DNA from: an uncultured Clostridia bacterium
GTDB lineage: Bacteria > Bacillota > Clostridia > TANB77 > CAG-508
Direction of reading: 5' to 3'
Length of the DNA: 57,346 nucleotides
NCBI GenBank assembly: GCA_947627595.1
Contig: CANQWQ010000010.1
Coordinates: forward strand, 1-57,346
The stretch's first letter is position 1. The number at the start of each line of letters is the position of its first letter. Made by a program: the position numbers and the translations under genes. Below, piece after piece: positions 28,272 through 38,252 of this stretch. A model generated the notes under the pieces. It was given only the letters and a program-made list of their open reading frames with translations. It made no database searches and had not been told where the DNA came from.

Positions 28272-29159
28272 TTATGCACCTCCTCTATTAGCATTAATTC
28301 CTATATTATTTGTTATACTCGTTGTAATTCCGCCAAAAACCATATACATATACATATTTGCTTTCATTAAACTATAAATTATTCCTATATATAAAACTTT
28401 TGATAAATCACTCGAAGACGACAATGAAAATGAAAAAGCTAAAACTAATATTAATGCAATTAAAACTTGTTCTAATAACAAAGAAACAAAAGTTTTTACA
28501 ACAGATTTAAATATCCAAGCAGTTTTATCATAAATTCCACATAAAACTGCAAATGGAAATAATAACACAAAAACTTGAATCATTATATATCTAAGCGAAT
28601 ATGTAAAAATTAAATTCATAAATCCAAATGTTGTAAAAGTTTTTATAATTCCATCAAACGAAGTAACATCAAGCATTTCTTCCTTTGAAACATATATTTT
28701 ATCATTTATTTTTGTAATAAAATTAACAAAAGATATTTCTTCTCCAAAGAGCGATTTTCCTATCTCTCGTATAGATCCAGATATTAAAGAAACTATATTT
28801 ATTATTTGTTCACAAATCCAAAAAGAACTATTCATAATTGCAATAAAAACTATTGCTTTAAATATAAATGCATATGGTGGCTGAACTTTGCTGTATGTAA
28901 TATGAGAAAATAAATAATTTGCAATATAAAATAAAAATATTCCTAAAATTAAACTATTGCATACAAGCAAAATTCCGCTTTTACTATCTTCTCCAAATAA
29001 TTTAATAAAACTATCTTTTTCAATTATATTTGTATCTATAAAAGTTATTTTATCTAAAATCTCATAAATCCCATTGTCAACAGAAGAAAATAATTTAGAA
29101 AAAATATCATTTATAACATCAACTATTGAAAAAGTCGCAGTTACATCTGTTTCTTCCAA
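28272..29159 (-). CDS. VirB6/TrbL-like polytopic membrane protein
   Basis: A 295-residue protein from a TTG start behind GGAG. There are about six hydrophobic segments, a large loop after the first two, and a Gly/Asn-rich C-terminus. This matches the layout of TrbL/VirB6 inner-membrane channel subunits in Gram-positive type IV systems. It lies between the pilin-like and PrgI-like genes. No strict motif exists for this family, so the call depends on context. Confidence 0.7.
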   Translation of the reverse strand: MEETDVTATFSIVDVINDIFSKLFSSVDNGIYEILDKITFIDTNIIEKDSFIKLFGEDSKSGILLVCNSLILGIFLFYIANYLFSHITYSKVQPPYAFIFKAIVFIAIMNSSFWICEQIINIVSLISGSIREIGKSLFGEEISFVNFITKINDKIYVSKEEMLDVTSFDGIIKTFTTFGFMNLIFTYSLRYIMIQVFVLLFPFAVLCGIYDKTAWIFKSVVKTFVSLLLEQVLIALILVLAFSFSLSSSSDLSKVLYIGIIYSLMKANMYMYMVFGGITTSITNNIGINANRGGA

Positions 29160-29168
29160 TTTTTTCTC

Positions 29169-29501
29169 CTATCCAAGCAAAGTATTTAATAAAGATAAAA
29201 TCATATCTGTTAATAAAATAACAACATATGAAATAATACTTCCTCTAATTAAATTTCTTCCTGTTCTTATTTTTTCTTCATCACCAAAGCTAAATTTTCT
29301 CATAAGTGCTCCAACGCCAACACTAACCGCTGCAACTGGTGTAGCAAGTTTTAAAATATAACCTTCTATTTTTTCAAAAGCTGTTTTTAATTTTGTAATT
29401 AATGTTGGATCTGCCGCAAAGCACTCAACTTCTAAACTTATATAAATTATTAAAAATAAAATAAATATTATATATAATTTTTTTCTAAATTTTTTATTCA
29501 T
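29169..29501 (-). CDS. TrbC/VirB2-like pilin-type subunit
   Basis: A 110-residue protein with a signal peptide (residues 1-30, ending ECFAADP). Two hydrophobic segments (about 50-65 and 87-107) are separated by a short basic loop, the layout of VirB2/TrbC pilin subunits. Its ATG overlaps the end of the VirD4-like gene by 8 bases, so the two are translationally coupled. Confidence 0.75.
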   Translation of the reverse strand: MNKKFRKKLYIIFILFLIIYISLEVECFAADPTLITKLKTAFEKIEGYILKLATPVAAVSVGVGALMRKFSFGDEEKIRTGRNLIRGSIISYVVILLTDMILSLLNTLLG

Positions 29502-31242
29502 TTAAATCAAACCCCTTCCATTCTCTATTTTTAGTTATTTTTTCTTTTTTAAAATAAGGTATCATGTGAATTTTTTGGGGACTAAAAATATGATTTCCAT
29601 CTGAAATAAAACCAAGACTTACAAAAGTCTCAAGCTCTTGAGAAAAAAATCTTGTATCATATATAAAATCTTTTTCTGTATATTTATTAAAACTCTCAGA
29701 AATATTTGTATCTCTTGAAATTAACTGATTATTAAATAAATTATAATTAGTTTGTTTTGCATTTTCAGAAACAGTTGTTGAAACTTTTTCTTTTTCCTCT
29801 TTACCAATCAACTTTTGAGCTTCTTCAATTGTAAAATTATCATCAGTTCTAAACCAAAATTTATTTACTAAACTTTGAATAATAACTTTTACATTTGATT
29901 CATCTTTTAAGCTATTTTGTAAAGACGTATAGCTTTGAGTAGCAATAATATTTATACATTTTGCTTCTCTGCTTTGTGCAAAAAAATCTGCATCTGTTGA
30001 TGTTACATATTCATGATATTCGTCACTTATAAATGCTGATTTTCTTTTAAATTTGCCATTACTTAATCTATTTAAAACTGTTCCTTGAAAATCGAGTTTT
30101 AAATATGCAGCTATAATTTTTGAAAGATTTTTATATTCAGAAATATTCATATTTAAAACTACAATTTTTCCTTCATCTAAAACTTCTTCAAAACCTTTAA
30201 AATTAATTTCTTCTTTTTTTGGGCAAAATGTTTTTGAAACATTATAGTCAGATACAAAAATATTAGTAATTCTACTAATCTCAGACTTTAAGATAGATGA
30301 TGTTCTTTCATCTAATGAAAAAAATTCTTTATCGAAAAAATTAACACATGATAATAAATTATAAATGTCTTTTTCTTGTAATAAACCTTGTTCAAACTTT
30401 TCTCTTGCAACAGCTATTTTTTGAGTATAATAATCTTTAAACATAATTAATTTATGAATTTCAGTAAAATTAACATATCCATCATTATATATTCGGCAAA
30501 ATTTTATAGCTTCAGCTAAAACTTGCTCAGATTTATCTAGCCAATAACTTTCACTTGATTGTTTATTAAATAATTCTAAAATTGTTTTTAATCTATTTGC
30601 AAGAACAATCGGTGTAAGCTCAGGTTTATCTAGCGGATTATATCTAATATTCCCAGATAAATCTATAACATATACATCATTTTGTCTATCTACATTTCTA
30701 GCAAATTCTAATACTTTATCACTATAATTTCCTTTTACATCTAAAACAAGCATTGCAAGTTTTTCTTTAGTATTTACTGCTTTATATTCAATTAACTGTG
30801 AAGTAAACGGATACATAGCAGAACTTGTCTTTCCACTTCCTATCGTCCCAGTTATAAATATATTTTGATATAATCCTTTTTCAGAAATTTTAACATATTC
30901 ATTATTTAAATTTGTTCCAACTGTTAAACTCATTTCATCACTAAACATATAGTCGGTATCTGGCTTAATTTTAGGCTTTTCAGCTATATTTATTTTTGTT
31001 TTAAATTTCTTAAAAAATTTTATTAAAATAATATTATAAGAAATTAAAAAAGTGATAAAATAAGCTATTTTTATTTTTTTCCATGTGTCAGGATAAACTT
31101 CACATATATTAAATGTGTGAATTGCATAAGGGAACATTAATTTTTTTGCATAAAATATCGGTCTAAATAAAAAATAGACGAAAATTATTCCTGCACATAA
31201 AACAATAAAATAGGGCAAAATAATATTATAGCGCCTTTTCAA
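29494..31242 (-). CDS. VirD4/TraG-type coupling ATPase (second copy, distinct)
   Basis: A 582-residue ATPase with two N-terminal membrane segments (about residues 8-26 and 57-75). Walker A is FITGTIGSGKTSS, followed by LVLDVKGNYSDKV, Walker B SAFISDEYHEYV and ATQSYTSLQ. It starts at TTG 31242, overlapping the stop of the small gene upstream (TTGA). It is not closely similar to the 9422 copy: that one has DPKGELFD and DEFANIG motifs, this one DVKGNYSD and DEYHEY. It heads the VirB2-VirB6-PrgI group. No in-frame CGG is present. Confidence 0.88.
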   Translation of the reverse strand: MKRRYNIILPYFIVLCAGIIFVYFLFRPIFYAKKLMFPYAIHTFNICEVYPDTWKKIKIAYFITFLISYNIILIKFFKKFKTKINIAEKPKIKPDTDYMFSDEMSLTVGTNLNNEYVKISEKGLYQNIFITGTIGSGKTSSAMYPFTSQLIEYKAVNTKEKLAMLVLDVKGNYSDKVLEFARNVDRQNDVYVIDLSGNIRYNPLDKPELTPIVLANRLKTILELFNKQSSESYWLDKSEQVLAEAIKFCRIYNDGYVNFTEIHKLIMFKDYYTQKIAVAREKFEQGLLQEKDIYNLLSCVNFFDKEFFSLDERTSSILKSEISRITNIFVSDYNVSKTFCPKKEEINFKGFEEVLDEGKIVVLNMNISEYKNLSKIIAAYLKLDFQGTVLNRLSNGKFKRKSAFISDEYHEYVTSTDADFFAQSREAKCINIIATQSYTSLQNSLKDESNVKVIIQSLVNKFWFRTDDNFTIEEAQKLIGKEEKEKVSTTVSENAKQTNYNLFNNQLISRDTNISESFNKYTEKDFIYDTRFFSQELETFVSLGFISDGNHIFSPQKIHMIPYFKKEKITKNREWKGFDLNE

Positions 31243-31388
31243 ATTTTAAACTTCTCTTTTTTCAATTTTAATTTGGAACCTTGTTCATTTCTGAATAGAA
31301 AAAAATCAATCTCTGAATAAATAGAATAGATAATAACAAAAATATTTATAATAAAACTAATAAAGAAAGCATGAATTAATAATTGCAA
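31239..31388 (-). CDS. 49-residue membrane protein at head of secretion operon
   Basis: A small gene starting at TTG 31388, behind AAGAAGGTG, and ending in TGA that overlaps the next TTG by three bases. The protein has one strongly hydrophobic segment (residues 3-24) and a basic tail (KLKLKKEKFKI). Good SD and stop-start overlap with the VirD4-like gene support it. It may be a small T4SS subunit; function unknown. Confidence 0.6.
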   Translation of the reverse strand: MQLLIHAFFISFIINIFVIIYSIYSEIDFFLFRNEQGSKLKLKKEKFKI

Positions 31389-31502
31389 AATATCACCTTC
31401 TTTAATTGTTTTTGTCATAATATAATATTTTTTTGAATTTGTCTATACTTTTTGAAAAAATTGTGCTAAAATATTTTTGAAATCTCTAAAGGAGGAAAAA
31501 AG

Positions 31503-31685
31503 ATGATTGAAAAAACTATGAAAATCGGAGAATTTTGTGAAAAATATCCAGATAAAATAGATATTCTTTTAGAAGCTGGAATGCATTGCTTAGGCTGTCC
31601 TGCATCACAAGCAGAAACAATCGAAGAAGCTTGCGAAGTTCACGGAATTGATGTTGAAGATTTATTAAAAGAATTAAACAAATAA
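31503..31685 (+). CDS. DUF1858 domain protein
   Basis: A 60-residue protein that is a single DUF1858 domain. The hallmark is GMHCLGCPAS, a CxxC pair that could bind metal or be redox active. The SD AGGAGG is strong. It is a monocistronic plus-strand gene among minus-strand neighbours. The biochemical role of this family is not established. Confidence 0.9.
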   Translation: MIEKTMKIGEFCEKYPDKIDILLEAGMHCLGCPASQAETIEEACEVHGIDVEDLLKELNK

Positions 31686-31686
31686 T

Positions 31687-31713
31687 AAAAACCAAGTAAA
31701 TTTTACTTGGTTT
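31687..31713. terminator. bidirectional intrinsic terminator
   Basis: Stem AAAACCAAGTAAA / TTTACTTGGTTTT between the convergent DUF1858 and dnaC-like genes. Confidence 0.85.
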
Positions 31714-32736
31714 TTATATTTCTTTTTTACCTTTTTTAAGTCTTATATCATCACCAAAAAATCTTAAAAATCTATATGAGCCAGCTAGTCTTGAAGCAAT
31801 TCTCATTGTATAAGTATTTGCTAACTCTTGAGCTGTAAGATTTGTAGAAATTATTGTTTTTGTTATTTTATGATTTTGATTTAAAAGTCTAGTATTTATA
31901 ATATTAAATAATTCTTCTATTTTATTATCTGAAACTTTTTCTGTTCCTAAATCATCTATTATTAATAAATCACATGTTAAAATATTATTTTCTAAATCAT
32001 CTGATTCATTAGACTTTCCATATTTTTCATCAAATATTTTATCAAACATTATTGGAGCTGTTTGATATAAAACTGTTTTTCCCTCTTTTAAAAGTTCATT
32101 TGCTATACAATTTGTTAAAAATGTTTTTCCAAGACCTGTTCCGCCAAGAAAAATTAAATTTTTTTCTTGAGGATCATCAAAATTTTCAATAAAATTTTTA
32201 GCTTTTTCTTTAAGCAAATTCATATTTTCTCTAGGAGAAATATCTGATTTATATTTTTCTTTATTTTCTTTATCTGAAAAATATCTAATATTAAATGTTC
32301 CAAAATTTTCAAATTCTAGATTTCCCATATTAGATTTATTATATGCAATATCATATATCTTTTGTTTTAAACAACTACAAATTTCAGATTTTCCAGCTTT
32401 TTGAACAAAACCTGTATCTTTACAATTTTTACATTCAAAATTAGGCTCAAAATAATCTGTTGATTTAAAAAGTTCTTTAATAATATTATTTTTTTCTCTA
32501 ATTAAATTATTATTTTTCTTTTTAAGTTCTGTTAAAATTTTTTCTTTTTCTTCAGGTGTAGAATTTATAAGACTTCTAGATGCATCAATAGAAATTTTTG
32601 ATAATTCTTTATCAATTTCAGCAATTTTAGGATTAACTTCTAGAAATTTTTCTTCTCTTTCCTTAGCTTCTTCAATTGCTCTATTTCTTTTAATATCATA
32701 TTCAGTTAAAAGTTGTTTTAATAGTATCTTATTCAA
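31714..32736 (-). CDS. DnaC/DnaI-like helicase loader ATPase
   Basis: A 340-residue protein. The N-terminal part is helical, with a cysteine set (CKNCKDTG and CSCLKQK) as in DnaI zinc-binding regions. The AAA+ domain has Walker A GGTGLGKTFLTN, Walker B LLIIDDLGTE and sensor IISTNL. It loads the replicative helicase DnaB/DnaC. It is 14 bases downstream of the DnaD-like gene, so primosome loading functions are grouped here. Confidence 0.92.
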   Translation of the reverse strand: MNKILLKQLLTEYDIKRNRAIEEAKEREEKFLEVNPKIAEIDKELSKISIDASRSLINSTPEEKEKILTELKKKNNNLIREKNNIIKELFKSTDYFEPNFECKNCKDTGFVQKAGKSEICSCLKQKIYDIAYNKSNMGNLEFENFGTFNIRYFSDKENKEKYKSDISPRENMNLLKEKAKNFIENFDDPQEKNLIFLGGTGLGKTFLTNCIANELLKEGKTVLYQTAPIMFDKIFDEKYGKSNESDDLENNILTCDLLIIDDLGTEKVSDNKIEELFNIINTRLLNQNHKITKTIISTNLTAQELANTYTMRIASRLAGSYRFLRFFGDDIRLKKGKKEI

Positions 32737-32750
32737 AAGAAACTCTCCTT

Positions 32751-33714
32751 TTAATTATCATATAAATTATCAAAATTATCAAAAGTGCTTTGTGTAAATT
32801 CATATTGTTTTGCTATATTTTGAACTTGTTTAGTTCTAGCCTTTTTTTCAGTAATACTAGCTAAATGATTATTAATTTCATCTGGTGTTGTTAAACCTTT
32901 TTGATGCCAATCACTTAAAATTTCATCATAATATTTAAATCCGGCATTTGATTTATAAACTGAACGCTTTAAAGCAAGTTCAATAACACTCATATCATAG
33001 TTATATTCTTCTGTCCATTTAACTATATATTCTTCTTCAAAAGCAGTAAGTGGTCTAAAAATTCCTAATTTACTGCAAATGTCTTTTTTCAAAATACTTA
33101 TTTTTTCTTGTTTAGAAAAATATTCATCTAATTCTTCAAATGTTTTTATTTTACTTTTTGACCAACCGCTCAGCGACAGCTTGAATATAATTTCTATTAA
33201 CATTGTTAGTTTTTTCAACACAATAACTAAAAAGCGCTAACATAACTTGTTCATCAAAACCATATTTTTCAAACCATAAATCAATATCAGTATACCAAGT
33301 AGGATTCATAGTTCCAGAGAAAAATTGATTATTAATACTTTCAATACATATTGTTCTTGTTTTATTTTTCTCACTTTTTTCTATAGAATCTGGGCCTGAT
33401 GTAACCTTTGGTGAATATAATTTTGAAAGAGCAATTTCTTGAAGATTAGCAATAAAATATCCATCTGGCTTTTTTATAAGAAGACCTTTATCTTCCCAGT
33501 ATTTAATTGATTCATTAACTGTTTCATAAGGAAGTGACAATATTTTTGAAACTTCATTTATATTAACATCTTTTCCATTTTTAGATAAAAAAGACAGATA
33601 TAAATAAACCTTAACCGCGTCTCCGCTAGCAAGGCCTATATAATCTGAAAAAAATATATCTGAAATTTCTGTACTAGAAAATAAACCGAAGTCTTCTTTA
33701 GCCTCAATTTTCAT
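32751..33714 (-). CDS. DnaD/DnaB-like primosome protein, needs +1 recoding
   Basis: A 320-residue protein after recoding. The first part is a winged helix (FLSKNGKDVNINEVSKILS); DnaD-like helical domains follow. In-frame CGG (33168-33166, after GAG) ends the normal frame five codons later. Read as glycine it gives QAVAEGWSKSKIKTFEEL, matching the end of a DnaD domain (Ala-x-x-Trp followed by Ile-x-Thr). A second DnaD-type domain, with WTEEYNYDMSVIELAL and YYDEILSDWHQKGLTT, then follows. Two overlapping frames thus form one protein. It probably works with the DnaC-like loader in replication restart or initiation. Confidence 0.9.
33165..33168 (-). other. CGGT recoding site in dnaD-like gene (Gly183)
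   Basis: In-frame CGG after GAG. The +1 frame continues for 138 codons through the second DnaD domain; the normal frame stops after Arg-Leu-Val-Lys-Lys. Confidence 0.88.
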
Positions 33715-33809
33715 AACTATTGCCCCTCTTCATAATTTTTTATCTTTATCTTCTGTACAGCAAAGTCATTATATCATTTTTATTTTTACATTACAATCAT
33801 TTTTTCAAA

Positions 33810-33853
33810 AAATAAAAAATAAAAAATACGCTATCTTTTAAATAGCGTATTTT
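33810..33853 (-). terminator. intrinsic terminator of gyrA
   Basis: Perfect 12-bp stem AAAATACGCTAT / ATAGCGTATTTT (33823-33834, 33842-33853), followed on the minus strand by a T-rich tract, 10 bases after the gyrA stop. Confidence 0.88.
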
Positions 33854-33862
33854 CAAGTTTTG

Positions 33863-36325
33863 TTAACTTTCTGATTCTTCACTGTCTTCTTCTTCGTTAT
33901 TAATTGTTTCGATACTAACAACTTTTCCTTCATTAGTTCTCATTAGAGTAACACCTTGTGTACTTCTTCCTAAAACATTGATTTCATCAACTTTTATTCT
34001 AATAATTGTTCCAGTATCTGTAATCAACATTACATCTTCGTCACCTTTAACAACTCTGATTCCAACAATATCACCTGTTTTTGGAGTAATTTTATAAGTT
34101 ATTAAACCACGTCCTGCTCTATTTTGAACTCTATATTCTTCAAGTTCTGTTCTCTTTCCAAAGCCATTTTCAGTAATTGCAAGAAGTGTTCCTTTAGAAC
34201 TACTATCTATTGGTTCCATTCCAATTACTTCATCACCATCGTCAAGTCTAATTCCTATAACTCCTTGTGAAACTCTACCAACACTTCTACCATCTTTTTC
34301 AGCAAAAGTAATGCATAAACCTTTTTTAGTAACCATTACTATATTGTTTTCACCATTTGTAAGTCTAACATCAATTAACTCATCATCTTCTCTTAAATTG
34401 ATTCCAAGTAATCCTGTTTTTCTAGAAGAATCATATTCTTTAAGAGGAGTTCTCTTAATTAAACCTTGTTTTGTAGCCATTGTAACAAACATGTCATCTT
34501 GAAATTCTTTAATTGGCATAATTGCTGAAACTTTTTCACCTGCATCAACATTTAATAAGTTAACAATTGCAGTTCCTTTAGCAGTTCTACCAGCTTCTGG
34601 AATTTCAAAACCACGAAGTCTATACATTTTTCCTTTATTTGTAAAGAACAAAATCGTGTCATGCGTTGAAGCCGTAAAGATTTGTTTAACAAAGTCGTCT
34701 TCTCTAGTTGTCATTCCTGTAATTCCCTTGCCTCCACGTTTTTGGCTCTTGTATGTGTCAACAGGCATTCTCTTGATATATCCAAAGTGTGTTAAAGAAA
34801 TAACAGTTTGTTCTTCTTTAATTAAATCTTCTACTTCAAATTCACCCTCTGCAGCAACTATTTTTGTAAGTCTTTCATCACCATATTTTTCTTTAATTTC
34901 TGTAAGCTCTTCTTTAATAATATCATAAACTAAATTTTCATTAGCTAAAATTTCTTTTAAATGAGCTATTAATTTCATAAGTTCATTATATTCTTCTTCA
35001 AGTTTTTCTCTTTGCAAACCAGATAGTCTCTTTAATTGCATATCAAGAATAGCTTGAGCTTGAATATCTGAGAAATTAAATCTAGCTATCAATCTTTCTT
35101 TAGCATCATCATAACTTTCACGAATAATTTTAATAACTTCATCAATATTATCGATTGCTATTAATAAACCTTCTAAAATATGAGCTCTAGCTTCAGCTTT
35201 ATCTAAGTCGAATTTAGTTCTTCTTAAAATAACAATTTTTCTATGTTTAATATATTCATCTAAACATTGTCTTAATGTAAGAATTTTTGGTTCTCCATCA
35301 ACTAAAGCAAGGTTGATAATTCCAAAAGTATCTTGCATTTGAGTATGTTTAAATAATAAATTTAAAACAACTTGAGCTCTAGCATCTCTTCTTAATTCTA
35401 TAACAACTCTACATTTATCAATTCTATCTGATTCGTCTCTAATTTCAGAGATTCCCTCGATTTTTTTATCTTTTACTAAATCAGCTATTGTTTCAATAAG
35501 CTTAGCTTTATTTACTTGATATGGAAGTGATGTAACAATAATTCTTTGTTTTCCATTAGCCATTTCTTCAATTTCAGCTTCAGCTCTAACTGTAATCTTA
35601 CCTTTTCCAGTAGTATAAGCTTCTTTTATACCTTCTCTACCTAAAATAGTAGCTCCTGTAGGAAAGTCTGGTCCTTTAATAATTTTCATCAATTTATCAT
35701 CTGATAAATCTTCGCCACTTTCCATTCCATTTATAACTGCAATTATTCCATCACAAACTTCAGTTAAATTATGTGGAGGAATATTTGTAGCCATACCAAC
35801 AGCAATTCCTGAAGATCCATTAACAAGTAAAGCTGGTATTCTAGATGGAAGAACTGTAGGTTCTTGAAGTCTATCATCATAGTTTGGCATAAAATCAACA
35901 GTATCTTTTTCTATATCAGCAAGCATAGCTTCAGCAATTTTAGCCATTCTTGCCTCTGTATATCTCATTGCAGCAGCTGGGTCACCATCTGTTGAACCGA
36001 AATTTCCATGTCCATCAATTAGTGGATATCTCATAGAGAAATCTTGAGCCATTCTAACCATAGCATCATAAACAGAAGCATCACCATGTGGATGGTATCT
36101 ACCTAAAACAGAACCAACTGTATTTGCGCACTTTCTGTAAGGTTTATCAGAAGTAATACCATCTTCATGCATAGAATATAAAATTCTTCTATGTACTGGT
36201 TTTAAACCATCTCTAACATCTGGTAAAGCACGGCTTACGATAACACTCATTGCGTAGCTAATATACGCAGTTTTCATTTCTTCGTTAATTTCTCTCTCGA
36301 TAATTGTTTCGTCTTGTCTTTCCAT
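33863..36325 (-). CDS. gyrA: DNA gyrase subunit A
   Basis: An 820-residue breakage-reunion subunit. Catalytic tyrosine lies in [11 protein letters not shown]. The quinolone-determining region is around [17 protein letters not shown], and the C-terminal GyrA-box repeat reads QKRGGKG. gyrB is separated from it by about 4.6 kb of secretion-type genes, whereas in most Firmicutes they are adjacent. The acidic C-terminal tail (EEDSEESES) is usual. No in-frame CGG is present. Confidence 0.97.
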   Translation of the reverse strand: MERQDETIIEREINEEMKTAYISYAMSVIVSRALPDVRDGLKPVHRRILYSMHEDGITSDKPYRKCANTVGSVLGRYHPHGDASVYDAMVRMAQDFSMRYPLIDGHGNFGSTDGDPAAAMRYTEARMAKIAEAMLADIEKDTVDFMPNYDDRLQEPTVLPSRIPALLVNGSSGIAVGMATNIPPHNLTEVCDGIIAVINGMESGEDLSDDKLMKIIKGPDFPTGATILGREGIKEAYTTGKGKITVRAEAEIEEMANGKQRIIVTSLPYQVNKAKLIETIADLVKDKKIEGISEIRDESDRIDKCRVVIELRRDARAQVVLNLLFKHTQMQDTFGIINLALVDGEPKILTLRQCLDEYIKHRKIVILRRTKFDLDKAEARAHILEGLLIAIDNIDEVIKIIRESYDDAKERLIARFNFSDIQAQAILDMQLKRLSGLQREKLEEEYNELMKLIAHLKEILANENLVYDIIKEELTEIKEKYGDERLTKIVAAEGEFEVEDLIKEEQTVISLTHFGYIKRMPVDTYKSQKRGGKGITGMTTREDDFVKQIFTASTHDTILFFTNKGKMYRLRGFEIPEAGRTAKGTAIVNLLNVDAGEKVSAIMPIKEFQDDMFVTMATKQGLIKRTPLKEYDSSRKTGLLGINLREDDELIDVRLTNGENNIVMVTKKGLCITFAEKDGRSVGRVSQGVIGIRLDDGDEVIGMEPIDSSSKGTLLAITENGFGKRTELEEYRVQNRAGRGLITYKITPKTGDIVGIRVVKGDEDVMLITDTGTIIRIKVDEINVLGRSTQGVTLMRTNEGKVVSIETINNEEEDSEESES

Positions 36326-36413
36326 TTGTAACCTCTTTCCCGAAATTTTTACTTACATAATGTATTATATATAAGACAAATAAAAAAATCAAGGCATTTT
36401 TTCAAAAATTAAC

Positions 36414-37133
36414 CTATGAAGCTAGAGCTTCCGCAAGTTCTCTTTCTTCTTCTGTTATTTCAAAACTTCCTGTATTTTCAACTAGATTTTGCATTATTTC
36501 AATTTTTCTTGCTTCTTTTAAAACATTTTCTAAAGGAAGTGTTTTCTCTAAATATTTTTGAATGTTTTTATTTGCATTTTTCATTCCTTTTAAATCTTGA
36601 TTTTCGTAACATTCTTTCCACTTTCCACTATATTCTTCTATCTTTTCTACATATTTAATTTGATTATCTAGTTCTTCTGTAACTTCACTTTTTATGTTTT
36701 TCAAAATTGAGTTTTTACTAGATTTTATTTTTTGTCTAGCACTTTTTGTAATTTTTCCACTATCCACAGATTTATCTAAAGCCATATCAAAAAGACTTGA
36801 AATTCCATCTAATATTCCGCCACTTCCTGCTACCATTTGAACTTGCTCTACACTTTCAAAATTTCCTGTTGCTAGACCTAAAGCAGATTTCCCATATTCT
36901 TTTATATTATTCCAGATCTGTTTTGCTCCATCTATAAGTCCATTTTCAAGTAAAGCATCTTTTGCACCAATTACTACATCTTCTGCAACATCTGGCAAAG
37001 CTATTTTTAAAGTAGCATCTAACGCGTTATTCAATATTTTTCCAATATTTGTCTCCATAAATCTTCTTTGTGCATCAACTAACTTTTCATTAAATTCACT
37101 TAATCCTTCTTTTATTTTATTTCCTAAATCCAT
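36414..37133 (-). CDS. helical protein next to secretion genes, unknown
   Basis: A 239-residue protein, mostly amphipathic helix with a Gly-rich break (AGSGGILDGISS, about residues 103-114). It has no signal peptide and no clear membrane segment. It ends in an acidic, Glu-rich tail (ITEEERELAEALAS). The SD GGAGG is perfect. It follows the MinD-like ATPase by 3 bases, in the VirB4 operon. The charged tail and position would suit a secreted substrate or accessory protein, but this is inference. Confidence 0.65.
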   Translation of the reverse strand: MDLGNKIKEGLSEFNEKLVDAQRRFMETNIGKILNNALDATLKIALPDVAEDVVIGAKDALLENGLIDGAKQIWNNIKEYGKSALGLATGNFESVEQVQMVAGSGGILDGISSLFDMALDKSVDSGKITKSARQKIKSSKNSILKNIKSEVTEELDNQIKYVEKIEEYSGKWKECYENQDLKGMKNANKNIQKYLEKTLPLENVLKEARKIEIMQNLVENTGSFEITEEERELAEALAS

Positions 37134-37136
37134 AAA

Positions 37137-38252
37137 TTAACCTCCTTTTCTATCTAATTGTGATAATATTTTTATATATTTATTAATAAGTAAATTTTCA
37201 CTTTTTATATTATTTGCAATATCTGTAAATTTGTCAGACAACTTTATTTTTCCTATTATCTTAAATTTTCCAAATATCTCTTTTAAAATTTCTTCATCAA
37301 TTGAACTACTATTTACTTTATTAAATAATATTTCAATTTTCTTTGGATGAACTTCCCAATCTTCAACATATATTTCAAGTAAATTTTCAGCCTTTCTTAT
37401 TTCAAGTAAATTTGGTTCAACTAGAAAAATAACTTTATCAACATTTGCTAAGACAACTTTTATAAATTTTAAAACAGTTTCACTTGAAGTATCAATCAAA
37501 ATCAAGTCATATGATTCTCTTAATTCTGAAATTAAATTTTCTACTTTTTCGTAATTTATTTTATTCCTTTCATTAAATAAAACATCAATTCCTGTAAAAA
37601 CATCTAAGTTATTACTTATATGTGTTATAAAATTTTCATTTTGCTCATATGAATTAAATTTTCTAATTTTAAAAATTGTATTTATGCTATTATTGATAAT
37701 ATCAAAATCAACAATAACAGTTTTTATCTGATTCTTTCTAGCTGCTTCTCCTAAAAGAGATGTTGTTAAACTTTTTCCACTTCCATAACAACCAGAAACA
37801 GCAATAACTTTACTTGATTTAAAATTCTTATTCTTTTGTTCTAAACTAATTAAGTTTCTAAGTTTTTCAGCCTCAATATTATAGTTATCCACAGTTTCAT
37901 TTCTTAAAATTTTTTGCACAACTTCATTTAAACTATATTCACCATCTGTGTATATCTTTGAAATTCCTTTCTTCTCTAAGAGATTTCGAAGTCTTAAATT
38001 TTCCTCCTCCATAAAGAATACAATTTCTGTATTTTTGTTTATTTCAAAAATTTTATCTATAAAATCTTTAATTTCATATTCTCCAACTAAACTTTCATGT
38101 GTTACTAAAAGATTTATTTCAGAGTTTCCTTTTAGAATATCTAATACTCCATCTTGATATGGGATATCATTTCCAATTACATCAACATTTACTTGTTCTT
38201 TTAACTTAGAATTTAATGAATTAACCCCAAGTGCTGTTATTATCTTTTTTAT
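37137..38252 (-). CDS. MinD/CpaE-like ATPase with receiver-like N-terminus, probable ATA start
   Basis: About 371 residues. Reading upstream from the first ATG (38012) the frame stays open for 80 plausible codons back to ATA 38252, preceded by AGAGGTGAT; no ATG, GTG or TTG with an SD is available. The N-terminus (KKIITALGVNSLNSK) and a receiver-like domain of about 110 residues come first. The P-loop ATPase then has GCYGSGKSLTTS, VIVDFDI and LILIDTSSE. CpaE/TadZ-type ATPases position secretion or pilus machines. The start overlaps the VirB4 gene by 32 bases. Confidence 0.8.
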   Translation of the reverse strand: MKKIITALGVNSLNSKLKEQVNVDVIGNDIPYQDGVLDILKGNSEINLLVTHESLVGEYEIKDFIDKIFEINKNTEIVFFMEEENLRLRNLLEKKGISKIYTDGEYSLNEVVQKILRNETVDNYNIEAEKLRNLISLEQKNKNFKSSKVIAVSGCYGSGKSLTTSLLGEAARKNQIKTVIVDFDIINNSINTIFKIRKFNSYEQNENFITHISNNLDVFTGIDVLFNERNKINYEKVENLISELRESYDLILIDTSSETVLKFIKVVLANVDKVIFLVEPNLLEIRKAENLLEIYVEDWEVHPKKIEILFNKVNSSSIDEEILKEIFGKFKIIGKIKLSDKFTDIANNIKSENLLINKYIKILSQLDRKGG

